From JAFGDI01 sp963662515 (GTDB taxonomy: Bacteria > Planctomycetota > Phycisphaerae > Sedimentisphaerales > SM23-30), in NCBI GenBank assembly GCA_963662515.1, contig OY759675.1:2728001-2792000 (forward strand): a DNA stretch of 64,000 nucleotides, written 5' to 3'. Made by a program: the position numbers and the translations under genes. Positions 53,517 to 62,679 of this stretch are shown piece after piece; positions within the stretch are counted from its first letter, which is position 1, and every line of letters begins with the position of its first letter. The notes under the pieces are model-generated. The model saw only the letters and a program-made list of their open reading frames with translations, was not told the DNA's origin and searched no databases.

Positions 53517-56516
53517 ATGAAAATATTTGCCAGATTATTTCTTGCCGTTCAGTTAATACTGTTAAGTTCTACGGTATTATTAAACGCTCAAAACTCCGAA
53601 CTGGTTATTGAAATTGCCGGTAATGGCAAGGCGATCAGTCCGGATCTGTTTGGAATATTCTTTGAAGACCTCAACTATGCTGCCGATGGCGGATTATATG
53701 CCGAACTGGTACAGAACCGGTCTTTTGAATACAGTCGGGGCGATAATCAAAACTGGAACTCCCTTTCGTACTGGCATTTGCTCCAGAGTGAGCCTGCGGG
53801 CATAACTCTGAGCATTGCCAGCGATAAACCATTACATATAAACAATCCGCATTATGTGGTTTTACAGATCAATAATCCCGGACCGCGTAATGGTCTGCTC
53901 AATGAAGGTTTCGATGGGCTATCTATCACAAAAGGGGCCAAATATGATTTCAGCTGCTTTGCTCAGGTTCTTACCGGCATGCCGGGCATAATGACCGTAA
54001 GGCTTGAAAGCAAAGATGGCCAGCTATTGGGTCAGAGCCAGATAAGCGGTGTTTCCGGCCCCTGGTCAAAATATACAGCAATTATCGAAGCTCAGGCAAC
54101 TGACTCGCAGGCACAACTGGTCTTGCTAATCAGCGGCAGCGGATCAATAGGGCTTGACATGATCTCGCTATTTCCGCAAGAGACCTTCAGGAATCGTACT
54201 AACGGCCTGCGGCGCGACCTGGCTGAGGCTATAGCCCAGCTCAAGCCAAAATTCGTTCGTTTCCCCGGCGGATGTCTGGCCCATGGCGATGGTCTGGAAA
54301 ATATGTATCGCTGGAAAGACACTATCGGCCCGATAGAGCAGCGAAAGGCCCAGCGCAATATATGGCGTTACCATCAGACGGTTGGCCTGGGCTATTATGA
54401 ATACTTCCAATTCTGTGAAGATATTGGAGCAGAGCCGTTGCCGGTCGTACCGGCAGGTGTATGCTGCCAGAACTCAGGTAATTATCTGGGACTGGTTCCC
54501 AAAGGCCAGCAAGGTCTGCCGCTTGCTGAAATGGACGAATATATACAGGAGGTGCTTGACCTGATCGAATATGCCAATGGTCCGGCCGATAGCTATTGGG
54601 GCTCTCTGCGGGCCAAAGCCGGCCATCCTGAGCCATTCAACCTGAAATATCTGGGAGTAGGAAATGAAGATCAGATTACCGAAGTATTCAAAGAAAGATA
54701 TAAACTCATACACGATGCGATCCGAAGCAAATATCCGGAAATAATCGTTATTGGCACAACCGGCCCGGGAACTGATGGGCCAGACTATGATGAAGGCTGG
54801 AAGTTTGCGCGAGAACAAAAGTTACAAATGGTTGATGAACACGGCTATAAGTCGCCCGAATGGTTCTGGGACAATCTCAGGCGTTTTGATAATTATCCAC
54901 GCGAGGGTACACTGGTTTATCTGGGCGAATACGCTGCCCATGAACGGAATCGGGCCAACACCCTGCGTTCAGCCCTGGCCGAAGCTGCTTATATGATGGG
55001 CCTGGAGAGAAATGGCGATCTGGTCGTTCTCTCTTCTTATGCCCCCCTGCTGGCCAAACAGGGACACACCCAATGGCGGCCGGATATGATATACTTCGAC
55101 AATACCAACATAACACTGTCAGCAAATTATTATGCACAGCAGTTATTCAGTTGTAATAGCGGAGATATTTATCTGCCGGCAACGATCTCATATAACGATA
55201 TAGCTGGTAAACTTGACAGAGAAACCGCTGTTTCAGTTGTAAAAGACTCAGAGTCAGGAGACATAATAATAAAACTGGTTAGCAAGTCAGAATCTGCGGT
55301 AAAGGCCAGGATTGATCTGGAAAAATCAAACCTGTCGGCCACGGAAGCAAAGGTCTCTGTCCTGACCGGTGCTGTTATGGCAGAAAACCGTTTCGGTCAA
55401 CAGGAGATGGTCAGGCCGGTAAATACAATAATGGCTATCAGCAGTTGTTTTGACTATGAAATCCACCCCTGCTCACTTTCGGTTATACGAATAGCAGGCG
55501 GAAATAACGCTGCCAGCCAATCCTTATTGCCAGCCAGCTGCCCCAGCGAAAAAGATATGAGTGCTTATCTTCTGGTCTATTTCAAAGATGACACTCATAG
55601 CCTTTACATGGCCCTTAGTTCTGATGGATACAGTTTTACAGATGTGAATAATGCCCAGCCGGTTATGGCCGGGTCTGATCTGGCTTTGCAAAAAGGCATT
55701 CGAGACCCTCATATCAGCCGTGGCCCCGATGGTTCTTTTTATCTGGCCATGACCGATTTACATATCTTCGGCCGGGAGGCAGGATTCCGCAATAGTCAAT
55801 GGGAAAGAGATGGCAAGGAATACGACTGGGGTAACAATAGAGGTTTTGTACTGGGCAGATCTACAGACCTTATAAACTGGTCTTTCAGCAACCTGCGGGT
55901 TGATCAGGCGTTCCCCGGTTATCAGGAAATCGGCTGCGCCTGGGCTCCTGAAACTATATACGATCATCAGGCAGGTAAAATGATGTTATATTATACCATG
56001 CGATTCAAAAATGGGAAAAACCGGCTTTACTATACATACATGAATGACAAATTCACTAAAATGGAAACTGAGCCGCAACTGCTCTTTGAGTATCCCGCTG
56101 ATGTTTCATATATTGACGCTGACATAACCCTGGTTGATGATAATTTCCACATGTACTATGTCCCTCACGATGGCGGCGCTGGCATCAAACACGCTGTGTC
56201 AAAGCAAATAAACAGCGGATATGTATATGAACCGGAATGGTGCGATCCAGAACCTCAAGCCTGCGAGGCTCCAAATATGTGGAAACGGATCGGAAGCGAT
56301 AAGTGGGTACTGATGTACGATATATACGGCATAAAACCACACAATTTTGGATTCAGCGAAACCAGCGATTTCAAAAATTACACTAACCTGGGACACTTTA
56401 ACCAGGGCGTAATGAAAGCCACAAATTTTTCTTCACCTAAACATGGATCCGTTATCCACCTGACAAAGAAAGAAGCTGAAAAACTGGCAAAGCATTGGGG
56501 TTTAGAGCTATTTTGA
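53517..56516 (+). CDS. Secreted GH51-GH43 fusion, probable two-domain arabinofuranosidase
   Basis: 999 residues. A signal peptide (LFLAVQLILLSSTVLLNA) is followed by GH51 alpha-L-arabinofuranosidase: SPDLFGIFFEDLNYAADGG, KFVRFPGGCLAHG, acid/base E384 in GVGNED and nucleophile E471 in YLGEYAAH, with a C-terminal beta domain to about 660. From about 675 a five-bladed propeller matches GH43: D730 in GIRDPHI, WAPETIYD, a Asp in YIDADITL, and general acid E917 in CEAPNMW. Both sets of catalytic residues are present. The pair would remove arabinose from arabinoxylan or arabinan; an actual substrate is inferred. TGGAGAA precedes the ATG. Confidence 0.85.
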   Translation: MKIFARLFLAVQLILLSSTVLLNAQNSELVIEIAGNGKAISPDLFGIFFEDLNYAADGGLYAELVQNRSFEYSRGDNQNWNSLSYWHLLQSEPAGITLSIASDKPLHINNPHYVVLQINNPGPRNGLLNEGFDGLSITKGAKYDFSCFAQVLTGMPGIMTVRLESKDGQLLGQSQISGVSGPWSKYTAIIEAQATDSQAQLVLLISGSGSIGLDMISLFPQETFRNRTNGLRRDLAEAIAQLKPKFVRFPGGCLAHGDGLENMYRWKDTIGPIEQRKAQRNIWRYHQTVGLGYYEYFQFCEDIGAEPLPVVPAGVCCQNSGNYLGLVPKGQQGLPLAEMDEYIQEVLDLIEYANGPADSYWGSLRAKAGHPEPFNLKYLGVGNEDQITEVFKERYKLIHDAIRSKYPEIIVIGTTGPGTDGPDYDEGWKFAREQKLQMVDEHGYKSPEWFWDNLRRFDNYPREGTLVYLGEYAAHERNRANTLRSALAEAAYMMGLERNGDLVVLSSYAPLLAKQGHTQWRPDMIYFDNTNITLSANYYAQQLFSCNSGDIYLPATISYNDIAGKLDRETAVSVVKDSESGDIIIKLVSKSESAVKARIDLEKSNLSATEAKVSVLTGAVMAENRFGQQEMVRPVNTIMAISSCFDYEIHPCSLSVIRIAGGNNAASQSLLPASCPSEKDMSAYLLVYFKDDTHSLYMALSSDGYSFTDVNNAQPVMAGSDLALQKGIRDPHISRGPDGSFYLAMTDLHIFGREAGFRNSQWERDGKEYDWGNNRGFVLGRSTDLINWSFSNLRVDQAFPGYQEIGCAWAPETIYDHQAGKMMLYYTMRFKNGKNRLYYTYMNDKFTKMETEPQLLFEYPADVSYIDADITLVDDNFHMYYVPHDGGAGIKHAVSKQINSGYVYEPEWCDPEPQACEAPNMWKRIGSDKWVLMYDIYGIKPHNFGFSETSDFKNYTNLGHFNQGVMKATNFSSPKHGSVIHLTKKEAEKLAKHWGLELF

Positions 56517-56548
56517 GAAAGAACAACTTATAACCATTCATATAATTA

Positions 56549-56568
56549 GTAACCGTTCACATGGTTAC
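56549..56568. repeat. GTAACCGTTCACATGGTTAC palindrome
   Basis: Same unit as 22111-22130 and 41782-41821, here in the 61-bp gap between convergent genes. Confidence 0.45.
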
Positions 56569-56577
56569 AGGAAGTAA

Positions 56578-57279
56578 TTAGTCATCAGGCTGGCTAATGG
56601 GCCAATGGGGACAATTGCGGACTATTACACTGGCTGAAGTATTTTGCCAGTATGCCAGTTGTCTTTCGGGCAGAAATATTCTGTCCTGCTCGCCAATAAG
56701 AACCAGATCGTATATATCAGCATAATCATCAGAATGACTTACCTCACTGAAAACAGAGAGCAGAAACGCAAGCTCGCTACACTGAGATAATATATCTCGT
56801 TGCGGCTGTAAATACTCGAAATGTGCCAACTGACGACGCCCCTGACATATTCGGCGATTGAAAGATGATCGTGAAGTTTCGGACCAGTTAGTCAAAGTGC
56901 CCTGAGCTATCGCGGGCGATATGCCGTAAACCTCACTAATCGGGTCAGGAGTGCCATTAACTGCAATAGCTCGGGTTAAACTAAGACCTGTCGGCAAAAC
57001 TAATAAAGCAGCAGGTACACCAAAAGACCAGCTTAGCAGCCAGACTTGCTTATAACGCTGGCACAAGGCCTGAACATCAAGATCGCAATTTAACTGGTTA
57101 TAATCGAAAAATTCCATAATGTCCGGCGAATTGTAAGCAGGACCGATCAACTCCGATGCCAGTACACCCCACCCCCGGTCAAAGATATCAGCACTGCCCA
57201 GAGAGGCCATTCCCCAGCCATTAAAGAAAAGCAGCAGACTGTCATTACTACTCGATTGTCTGAGATATCTGTATTGCAT
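56578..57279 (-). CDS. bioG: BioG-like pimeloyl-ACP methyl ester esterase (DUF452)
   Basis: 233 residues, alpha/beta hydrolase. LLLFFNGWGM opens the fold, nucleophile S85 lies in LLSWSFGVPAAL, AVNGTPDPISEVYGI and SFNRRICQG match BioG proteins (typically VNGT..P....GI and F.RRMCG), and the catalytic His is in NCPHWP near the C-terminus. BioG removes the methyl ester from pimeloyl-ACP in biotin synthesis. No other bio genes adjoin, so function is assigned by sequence alone. Confidence 0.72.
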   Translation of the reverse strand: MQYRYLRQSSSNDSLLLFFNGWGMASLGSADIFDRGWGVLASELIGPAYNSPDIMEFFDYNQLNCDLDVQALCQRYKQVWLLSWSFGVPAALLVLPTGLSLTRAIAVNGTPDPISEVYGISPAIAQGTLTNWSETSRSSFNRRICQGRRQLAHFEYLQPQRDILSQCSELAFLLSVFSEVSHSDDYADIYDLVLIGEQDRIFLPERQLAYWQNTSASVIVRNCPHWPISQPDD

Positions 57280-57455
57280 AATAACCTGGCCCTGATATAA
57301 ACTAAACCGCCGACTATGTATAATCTAAAAGCTATTTTATTGCCATAAAATTCTCAACAATCAATCAGAGCTACCGTAGCTGCAATTAACCACCTTATTT
57401 CCAATCCCTTCTATGAACAGACAAATATCAAACCTTTATTGTTTTACTTTTTTTG

Positions 57456-57485
57456 TTGACAAAAAGGGATTCCTTACCCTAAGAT
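57456..57485 (+). promoter_or_regulatory. Candidate sigma-70 promoter of the dockerin-protein gene
   Basis: TTGACA (57456-57461), 18-base spacer, TAAGAT (57480-57485), about 100 bases before the start codon. The rest of 57280-57583 shows nothing else. Confidence 0.45.
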
Positions 57486-57583
57486 TTCACTTATCCTCTA
57501 ATAATCAGGCATTTACCCAGCAGGCGGTCTGCTTGCCAATACCTGAAAGTAAAATACTGTCTCTACAATAAAAGGAGATACAA

Positions 57584-59536
57584 ATGTTCAGCAACAAGGT
57601 CCACTTTGTCATAACTCTGGCTCTGTTAACATTCTACAGCTATTGTTCTGCCCAATTCTGGGACATCACTTCGGTTGATAGTGACACTGCCGGGGCTTAT
57701 TGTTCTATGACTACTATAAACGACCTGCCGGCAATCGCCTATCGCCATGATGGAGAGCTTAATTCCTTGAAATACGCTAAATTCGATGGCAGCAAATGGC
57801 AAATAACAACTATTGAGGTATCACCACAGCCTTACAATCAGTTCGTGGAATACATATCACTGGCCAGAATGCCCAATGATCAGCCAGCGATCGCTCTTTT
57901 CGACTCTATCAATAACGACCTGCGTTTTATACATTTTGATGGCAGTATCTGGCAAAGCACAACTATCGATTCTTCAGGCACTACCGGACGAGGATGCTGC
58001 CTGAACACAATTGCAGGCCAACCGGCAATAAGCTATCTGGGCATGAATAATGAACTGAAATACGCCCGGTTTGACGGCACAAACTGGCAAATCGAAACTA
58101 TTGACACCTCAGCCAAATACGCTTCTGACATGCGTACAAGTTTGAAAGCTCAGCCCAATGGTCAACCAGCCATTGCATATTATGCCCATAGCTTAAAATA
58201 TGCTTCTTATGATGGCACAAGCTGGAACATAACCACCGTTGACAACTCGACTCTCACCGGCCGCTGTGCTGAACTGGAATTTTCACCCTCGGGCAATCCA
58301 GCTATCAGCTATTACTACCTGAACAACCACAAGCTAATGTATGCCAGCTTCGATGGCACAAACTGGAACACAGATATTGTTTATAGTTGCGGAGTCAATC
58401 AAACTCTGGGAACATTTAACTCAATGGCCTTTTTACCTGATGGCACGCCAGTGATCGGCTGGTATCTGAAGTACACATCAAGCGCTTATGGCAAACTGAA
58501 TTTTACCTGGCTCAAAGACGATGGCCAGTGGCAAACCAGCACTATCGATGGCAAGTACTACCAAGATAACCTTGGACTTTATTGCTCATTGGATATATTA
58601 GATAATTACTCTGTGGCAGTAGCATATTATGACATAAGAAACTATAAACTAAAATACGCCCAAAGCGCCATGCCTCTTCTGGCCGCCGACCCGGCAATAA
58701 CTCCTTCAACAACAGCCTGGATACAAAGAACAGACTCTACAGAAACTGGCGATGATTATGCTTATTCCAGTGATTATTTCTGCACCGAAGCAGGTTATGT
58801 TAACGCCGAAGCCTTTCTCGATGAAGATCTGCCGGGCATAATTAGCGGAGGCATAAGCCTTTCTGGACAGTACTGTGATGAAAGCGAATGTCTGGAATGG
58901 GATCCGGAAACTGGCGACTGCCTGCTCTTGGGCAGATGTCTGGAATGGGACCCGGAAACCGGCGATTGCATCAACTGGGAAGAAGGCTCATTTATAGAAA
59001 TGCCCGGCGACAGCAGTGGCGAGATACAATTACAATATCAGATAAACCCTACCCCTGCAATGCCGCTGGAAACAGAAGTATGCGTTCACCTCAGCCTGAT
59101 ATCTTACATTGAAGACCCTGGTTTAAGCGAAATCCGCTCATGCAGGGTTTACATCAATGATATAGAGATCGAGGAACTATCTGGCGATGGCGACCTTTTC
59201 ATTAACGCTTCAGTTGGCGACAATATATCTGTCGAAATGAACTATTACATAGAAGGCGACGATTATTATCAGTGCGAATCTGTATTTAACTTAAACATTT
59301 ACAACGAAGCATGTATTGAACCTATGTACCCTGATATCTGCGGGAGCCAGTCTGCCGGACCTGATGGCATTGTCAATATTTACGACTTTAATTGCCTGGC
59401 CATAGAATGGCTTAATACCACTTGCACTGCAGATAGCTGGTGCAATAACGCTGATTTCAATCAAGACGGCTCAGTTGACCTGTCCGACCTTAATTTATTG
59501 GCAGATAAATGGCTTAACGAGATAATAATTCAATAA
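57584..59536 (+). CDS. Secreted propeller-like protein with C-terminal dockerin-like domain
   Basis: 650 residues. A signal peptide (VHFVITLALLTFYSYCSA) is followed by five to seven repeats of the form LKYAKFDGSKWQITTID / ISYYYLNNHKLMYASFDGTN, each about 45 residues, likely beta-propeller blades (about 25-360). A Cys-rich Asp/Glu region includes two copies of CLEWDPETGDC. The C-terminus has two Ca-binding loops of dockerin type: DGIVNIYDFNCLAIEWL and FNQDGSVDLSDLNLLADKWL. This ending is common on secreted proteins of Phycisphaerae. Role is unknown; attachment to a cohesin partner or the cell surface is possible. AAGGAG precedes the ATG. Confidence 0.75.
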   Translation: MFSNKVHFVITLALLTFYSYCSAQFWDITSVDSDTAGAYCSMTTINDLPAIAYRHDGELNSLKYAKFDGSKWQITTIEVSPQPYNQFVEYISLARMPNDQPAIALFDSINNDLRFIHFDGSIWQSTTIDSSGTTGRGCCLNTIAGQPAISYLGMNNELKYARFDGTNWQIETIDTSAKYASDMRTSLKAQPNGQPAIAYYAHSLKYASYDGTSWNITTVDNSTLTGRCAELEFSPSGNPAISYYYLNNHKLMYASFDGTNWNTDIVYSCGVNQTLGTFNSMAFLPDGTPVIGWYLKYTSSAYGKLNFTWLKDDGQWQTSTIDGKYYQDNLGLYCSLDILDNYSVAVAYYDIRNYKLKYAQSAMPLLAADPAITPSTTAWIQRTDSTETGDDYAYSSDYFCTEAGYVNAEAFLDEDLPGIISGGISLSGQYCDESECLEWDPETGDCLLLGRCLEWDPETGDCINWEEGSFIEMPGDSSGEIQLQYQINPTPAMPLETEVCVHLSLISYIEDPGLSEIRSCRVYINDIEIEELSGDGDLFINASVGDNISVEMNYYIEGDDYYQCESVFNLNIYNEACIEPMYPDICGSQSAGPDGIVNIYDFNCLAIEWLNTTCTADSWCNNADFNQDGSVDLSDLNLLADKWLNEIIIQ

Positions 59537-59633
59537 AGGCAGGTTAGCTAAGTAAGAAAGAATAAACGAGTTGTTTTTACAATTTTATCCAAATTAACAT
59601 TTTACTATTTAATATAAAGTTTAATTTTGACAC

Positions 59634-59663
59634 TTGACATCTCATGCTAATTTTTGCTATTAT
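59634..59663 (+). promoter_or_regulatory. Strong sigma-70 promoter
   Basis: Perfect TTGACA (59634-59639), 18-base spacer, TATTAT (59658-59663), with no ORF behind it before a terminator. Confidence 0.6.
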
Positions 59664-59669
59664 GAATAC

Positions 59670-59886
59670 TCTGAAGTGGGCGATCAAAGCCCGTAGTCAG
59701 TTTTCAATTATTTAGTTTGTTTCGGATATTTTGTTACTTTTACACGATTTTCGTGCGAAAATAAAGGCGATCAGTTAACTGTTGTTTAAATACAATTTAG
59801 TTTTCGTGATCATTTCTAAGACTGCAAGAAAGGTTTTAGAAAAAGGAGATTAAGGTCTGGGCCTGTCGTTTGACAGGCCTTTTTTC
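59670..59886 (+). ncRNA. Candidate small RNA or leader attenuator
   Basis: About 215 bases between a promoter and an intrinsic terminator, without an ORF. Visible structure: GGGC-GATCAAA-GCCC (59678-59692), CACGA-TTT-TCGTG (59743-59755), a GGAG-containing stretch, and the terminator. GCAAGAAAGG (59824-59833) can also pair with CCTTTTTTCTTGC (59878-59890), competing with or extending the terminator hairpin. I do not recognise a known RNA family. It could be a free small RNA or an attenuated leader of the gene at 60060. Confidence 0.4.
59860..59885 (+). terminator. Intrinsic terminator of the candidate RNA
   Basis: GGCCTGTC (59860-59867), loop GTTT, GACAGGCC (59872-59879), then six T. Confidence 0.85.
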
Positions 59887-60059
59887 TTGCGCATAATCTT
59901 AAAATCTGTCAAAAAATATTTCATAAAAAGTTGCCATATTCCTTTGAGCTCTCCTATAGTTTATATAACAGTAAATCAACCAGCTTATAGTAATAGCTAC
60001 AACAAATAGGTTTATGCCTATCAGGTACAATCTGTTCAACACGAACAAGGAGAGACAAA

Positions 60060-61655
60060 ATGAAAAAACTACCTATCTTATTTTTACTATTTTTTAATTT
60101 CTTAGTTGCCATAGCTTATTCCAGCCCATACATGGCGGAAAGTAACTACAGCCAATGGCAAAACCTGCTGGAACCACCCACAGAACAATACAACAGCATA
60201 AGGCCTATGCAGATACGAGAATGGGCCGGCTATATGGAATCCTGGAAAAACCCTGACAATCAGGTTGAAGGAGAAAAATACCCCGAAACAGAGTTTATCG
60301 CTCTCGGCCCTGACGGTCTATATGCCTCTCAAATGGGCCTGGGCGGCAATCCACCACTCGATAAGCCGGGTAGCGGCCTTCTAATGGCCTGGGGCGATGA
60401 TATAATGGGACCCGGCTCATACGCCAGTGCATGGATATTTACCTATGGCACAGACCCAGACCTCAGCAATAAGACGATATCAATAACTGTTTTTCCTCCA
60501 CAATGGGGACCATCTGGTCAAATTACACAAGTATCATTTGGAATGATCGACATTTACGGCAACATTCGCAGTTGGTACTGGAATTGTGGCCCAGGGCCGG
60601 GAATGCTGCCTTGGAACATATCAACAACAGTGATTATAGATACAACTATGGCAGGCCTGGGAGCAGCATCACCGCCGGCAACAGGATATCTTAACACGCC
60701 CGGCTTTGACCTGACCAAGGTATTGAATTTTATAGTCGATGAAAATGCCACTTGGGTGGGCGGACCAACCCCCGTACCTCCTGATGGTGTAAATGTTGGC
60801 AGAATATGGAATTACTGGAAAGACCTTATGGTCATGCCAAAAAATCCAATTGCCAATAAAGGCTATTTCATTAAATACAGCCAGCCGGTAAAAGAAGAAG
60901 AACCCGGCATGATACTTGGCTGGGACGAAAAAAGCATTTACAGACCAGATGACATACCAATAATGGCTGATGATTTCCTCTGCACTGACGACAGACCGAT
61001 AACAGATTTCCACTGGTGGGGTTCCTTCCTCGGCTGGAATCAGTCCAGCTTGCCGCCAGTATTACCAACAGCATTCCACATAGGCATCTGGAGCGATGTG
61101 CCTGACCCGGACCCTCAGGATCCAACTAACTGGAGTATGCCCGGCACACTCCTCTGGGAGCATATATGCGAGAACTGGACCTGGAATTTTGCAGGTTTCG
61201 ACAGACACCCACAGGACCAGCCAGAATTTAAAAATGAAGCCTGTTTCCAGTTCAACCAACTTTTGAGTGAACCAGACTGGTTCTATCAGGAGCCGGGCGA
61301 AAATATTTACTGGCTAAGCATAGCGGCTATCTACCCGGATGATATTCAGATTATCAAATACCCCTGGGGCTGGAAGACCAGACCACATCATTTTAACGAT
61401 CCGGCCTACCGTATAGCCGGGGTTTACGACCAGAACGGCCTGTTCTCCTGGCCACCAAAATTGCACGACACTGTAAGTATTGGCAATTCTGTCTTACTGG
61501 AAGAAACCCAACCCTGGGATCTGGCCTTTGAGATATCGACAAATAAACCTGCATATCATGATCAACCCGCACCTGGCGATATTGATGCCAACGGCATTGT
61601 TGACCTGCTTGACTTTGCCCAACTGGCTCAGAACTGGCTAAAGACATTTCCCTGA
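60060..61655 (+). CDS. Secreted protein with WWGS region and dockerin-like C-terminus
   Basis: 531 residues. A signal peptide (LPILFLLFFNFLVAIAYS) is followed by an N-terminal domain of about 200 residues rich in Trp, Gly and Pro, and a domain at about 280-490 with DDIPIMADDFLCTDDRPITD then FHWWGSFLGW. I associate this pattern with uncharacterised secreted planctomycete proteins, without a function. The C-terminus has one dockerin-like loop GDIDANGIVDLLDFAQLAQN. AAGGAGAG precedes the ATG. It may share regulation with the structured leader upstream. Confidence 0.6.
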   Translation: MKKLPILFLLFFNFLVAIAYSSPYMAESNYSQWQNLLEPPTEQYNSIRPMQIREWAGYMESWKNPDNQVEGEKYPETEFIALGPDGLYASQMGLGGNPPLDKPGSGLLMAWGDDIMGPGSYASAWIFTYGTDPDLSNKTISITVFPPQWGPSGQITQVSFGMIDIYGNIRSWYWNCGPGPGMLPWNISTTVIIDTTMAGLGAASPPATGYLNTPGFDLTKVLNFIVDENATWVGGPTPVPPDGVNVGRIWNYWKDLMVMPKNPIANKGYFIKYSQPVKEEEPGMILGWDEKSIYRPDDIPIMADDFLCTDDRPITDFHWWGSFLGWNQSSLPPVLPTAFHIGIWSDVPDPDPQDPTNWSMPGTLLWEHICENWTWNFAGFDRHPQDQPEFKNEACFQFNQLLSEPDWFYQEPGENIYWLSIAAIYPDDIQIIKYPWGWKTRPHHFNDPAYRIAGVYDQNGLFSWPPKLHDTVSIGNSVLLEETQPWDLAFEISTNKPAYHDQPAPGDIDANGIVDLLDFAQLAQNWLKTFP

Positions 61656-61687
61656 AAAGCTACACAAATAAGAGTAAGGTAATAAAC

Positions 61688-61727
61688 AGTACAGCCCTCC
61701 ATGCCTTTCGACCGGGAGGGCTGTACT
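61688..61727. terminator. Hairpin between convergent genes
   Basis: AGTACAGCCCTCC (61688-61700) pairs with GGAGGGCTGTACT (61715-61727). There is no T run, so termination is likely but unproven. Confidence 0.55.
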
Positions 61728-61759
61728 ACCTACTCTGACTACAAGCTCATGAGTCCTAT

Positions 61760-62428
61760 CTATTGAACAGAAGGAATATATTCAGTCTTGTCTTTGCTGA
61801 AAAAACTTGATTTGCGATTATTGGGCTTCTGATCTGTAAGAGATGCAACTTTTTCCAGTCTTGCACCCTTGGCCTCTATCTTTTTCAGTACATAATCATA
61901 TTCTGCATTATAAATACTGGAAACTGCATCATAAACCAGACTTACTTTTTTATGCCGGGCGAGCAATCCCAGACAAGCCAGCTTTATCGAAGCCTCAAAA
62001 GCACCGCCAAAGACTATATAATGATCGAAGGGGAAATTATTAACTAATCGCTCAAACCTGTCGCACTGAAACGGGTCAAACTCTCGCCTTTCAAAAATAA
62101 CCTGCCTGTGGTTATCCATAATATCATTTGGCAGGTCAAGACAATGCTCAGCATTATAGTGAAAATGGTCGGCCAAAATTGTATATCGGACCTTATCGTG
62201 CCCCTTGGTATTCTCAACACATAGAGACTGCTGTAAGACATTATCATCTTCTCTACCGGCCAGAGCCAGAGAAACTACCGGGAGACGATACTTTCTCGCC
62301 CAGGCCATGACCCTGCGCCACCGTAAAAGAGTGTTTTTTCGCTCAGCAGCCAATGTCGGAAGCATATCGTACTGGGTGTCAACATCCAGCAGAACAGTCG
62401 GACCTGTCTTTTTGAATAATTTAGCCAT
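61760..62428 (-). CDS. Isochorismatase-fold (cysteine hydrolase-like) protein with altered catalytic site
   Basis: 222 residues. Family features: TVLLDVDTQYDM with D15, HCLDLP, FERREFDPF where Lys is usual, and FGGAFEASIKLACLGLLARHKKVSLVYDAV, the region that normally reads GV.TD.CV with the nucleophile Cys. Here that position is Ser (EASI), and the activating Lys segment has Arg. Hydrolase activity is therefore doubtful. Substrate is unknown. The C-terminal 30 residues are basic and disordered. It has no same-strand neighbour. Confidence 0.68.
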   Translation of the reverse strand: MAKLFKKTGPTVLLDVDTQYDMLPTLAAERKNTLLRWRRVMAWARKYRLPVVSLALAGREDDNVLQQSLCVENTKGHDKVRYTILADHFHYNAEHCLDLPNDIMDNHRQVIFERREFDPFQCDRFERLVNNFPFDHYIVFGGAFEASIKLACLGLLARHKKVSLVYDAVSSIYNAEYDYVLKKIEAKGARLEKVASLTDQKPNNRKSSFFSKDKTEYIPSVQ

Positions 62429-62679
62429 TTTACATTATTCTCTCAAAAGCCTTGGTTTTCACAATACGCCCTTAGCTATTATCCGAGTTTCGTCACTTTT
62501 TGGGCATAACTGAAATACATTTGGCGGGTTTTAGCTTTTTTTCTTCCTATTTCCTCTGTACTAACATTCTACATTATCAAACATGCCATTGACCACCCGA
62601 CACTTGATAATTAATCAAAAAATAATATAATGACTGCCTTTAACTATAATATCAAATATGGACCAGCCAGGAGAAAAAC

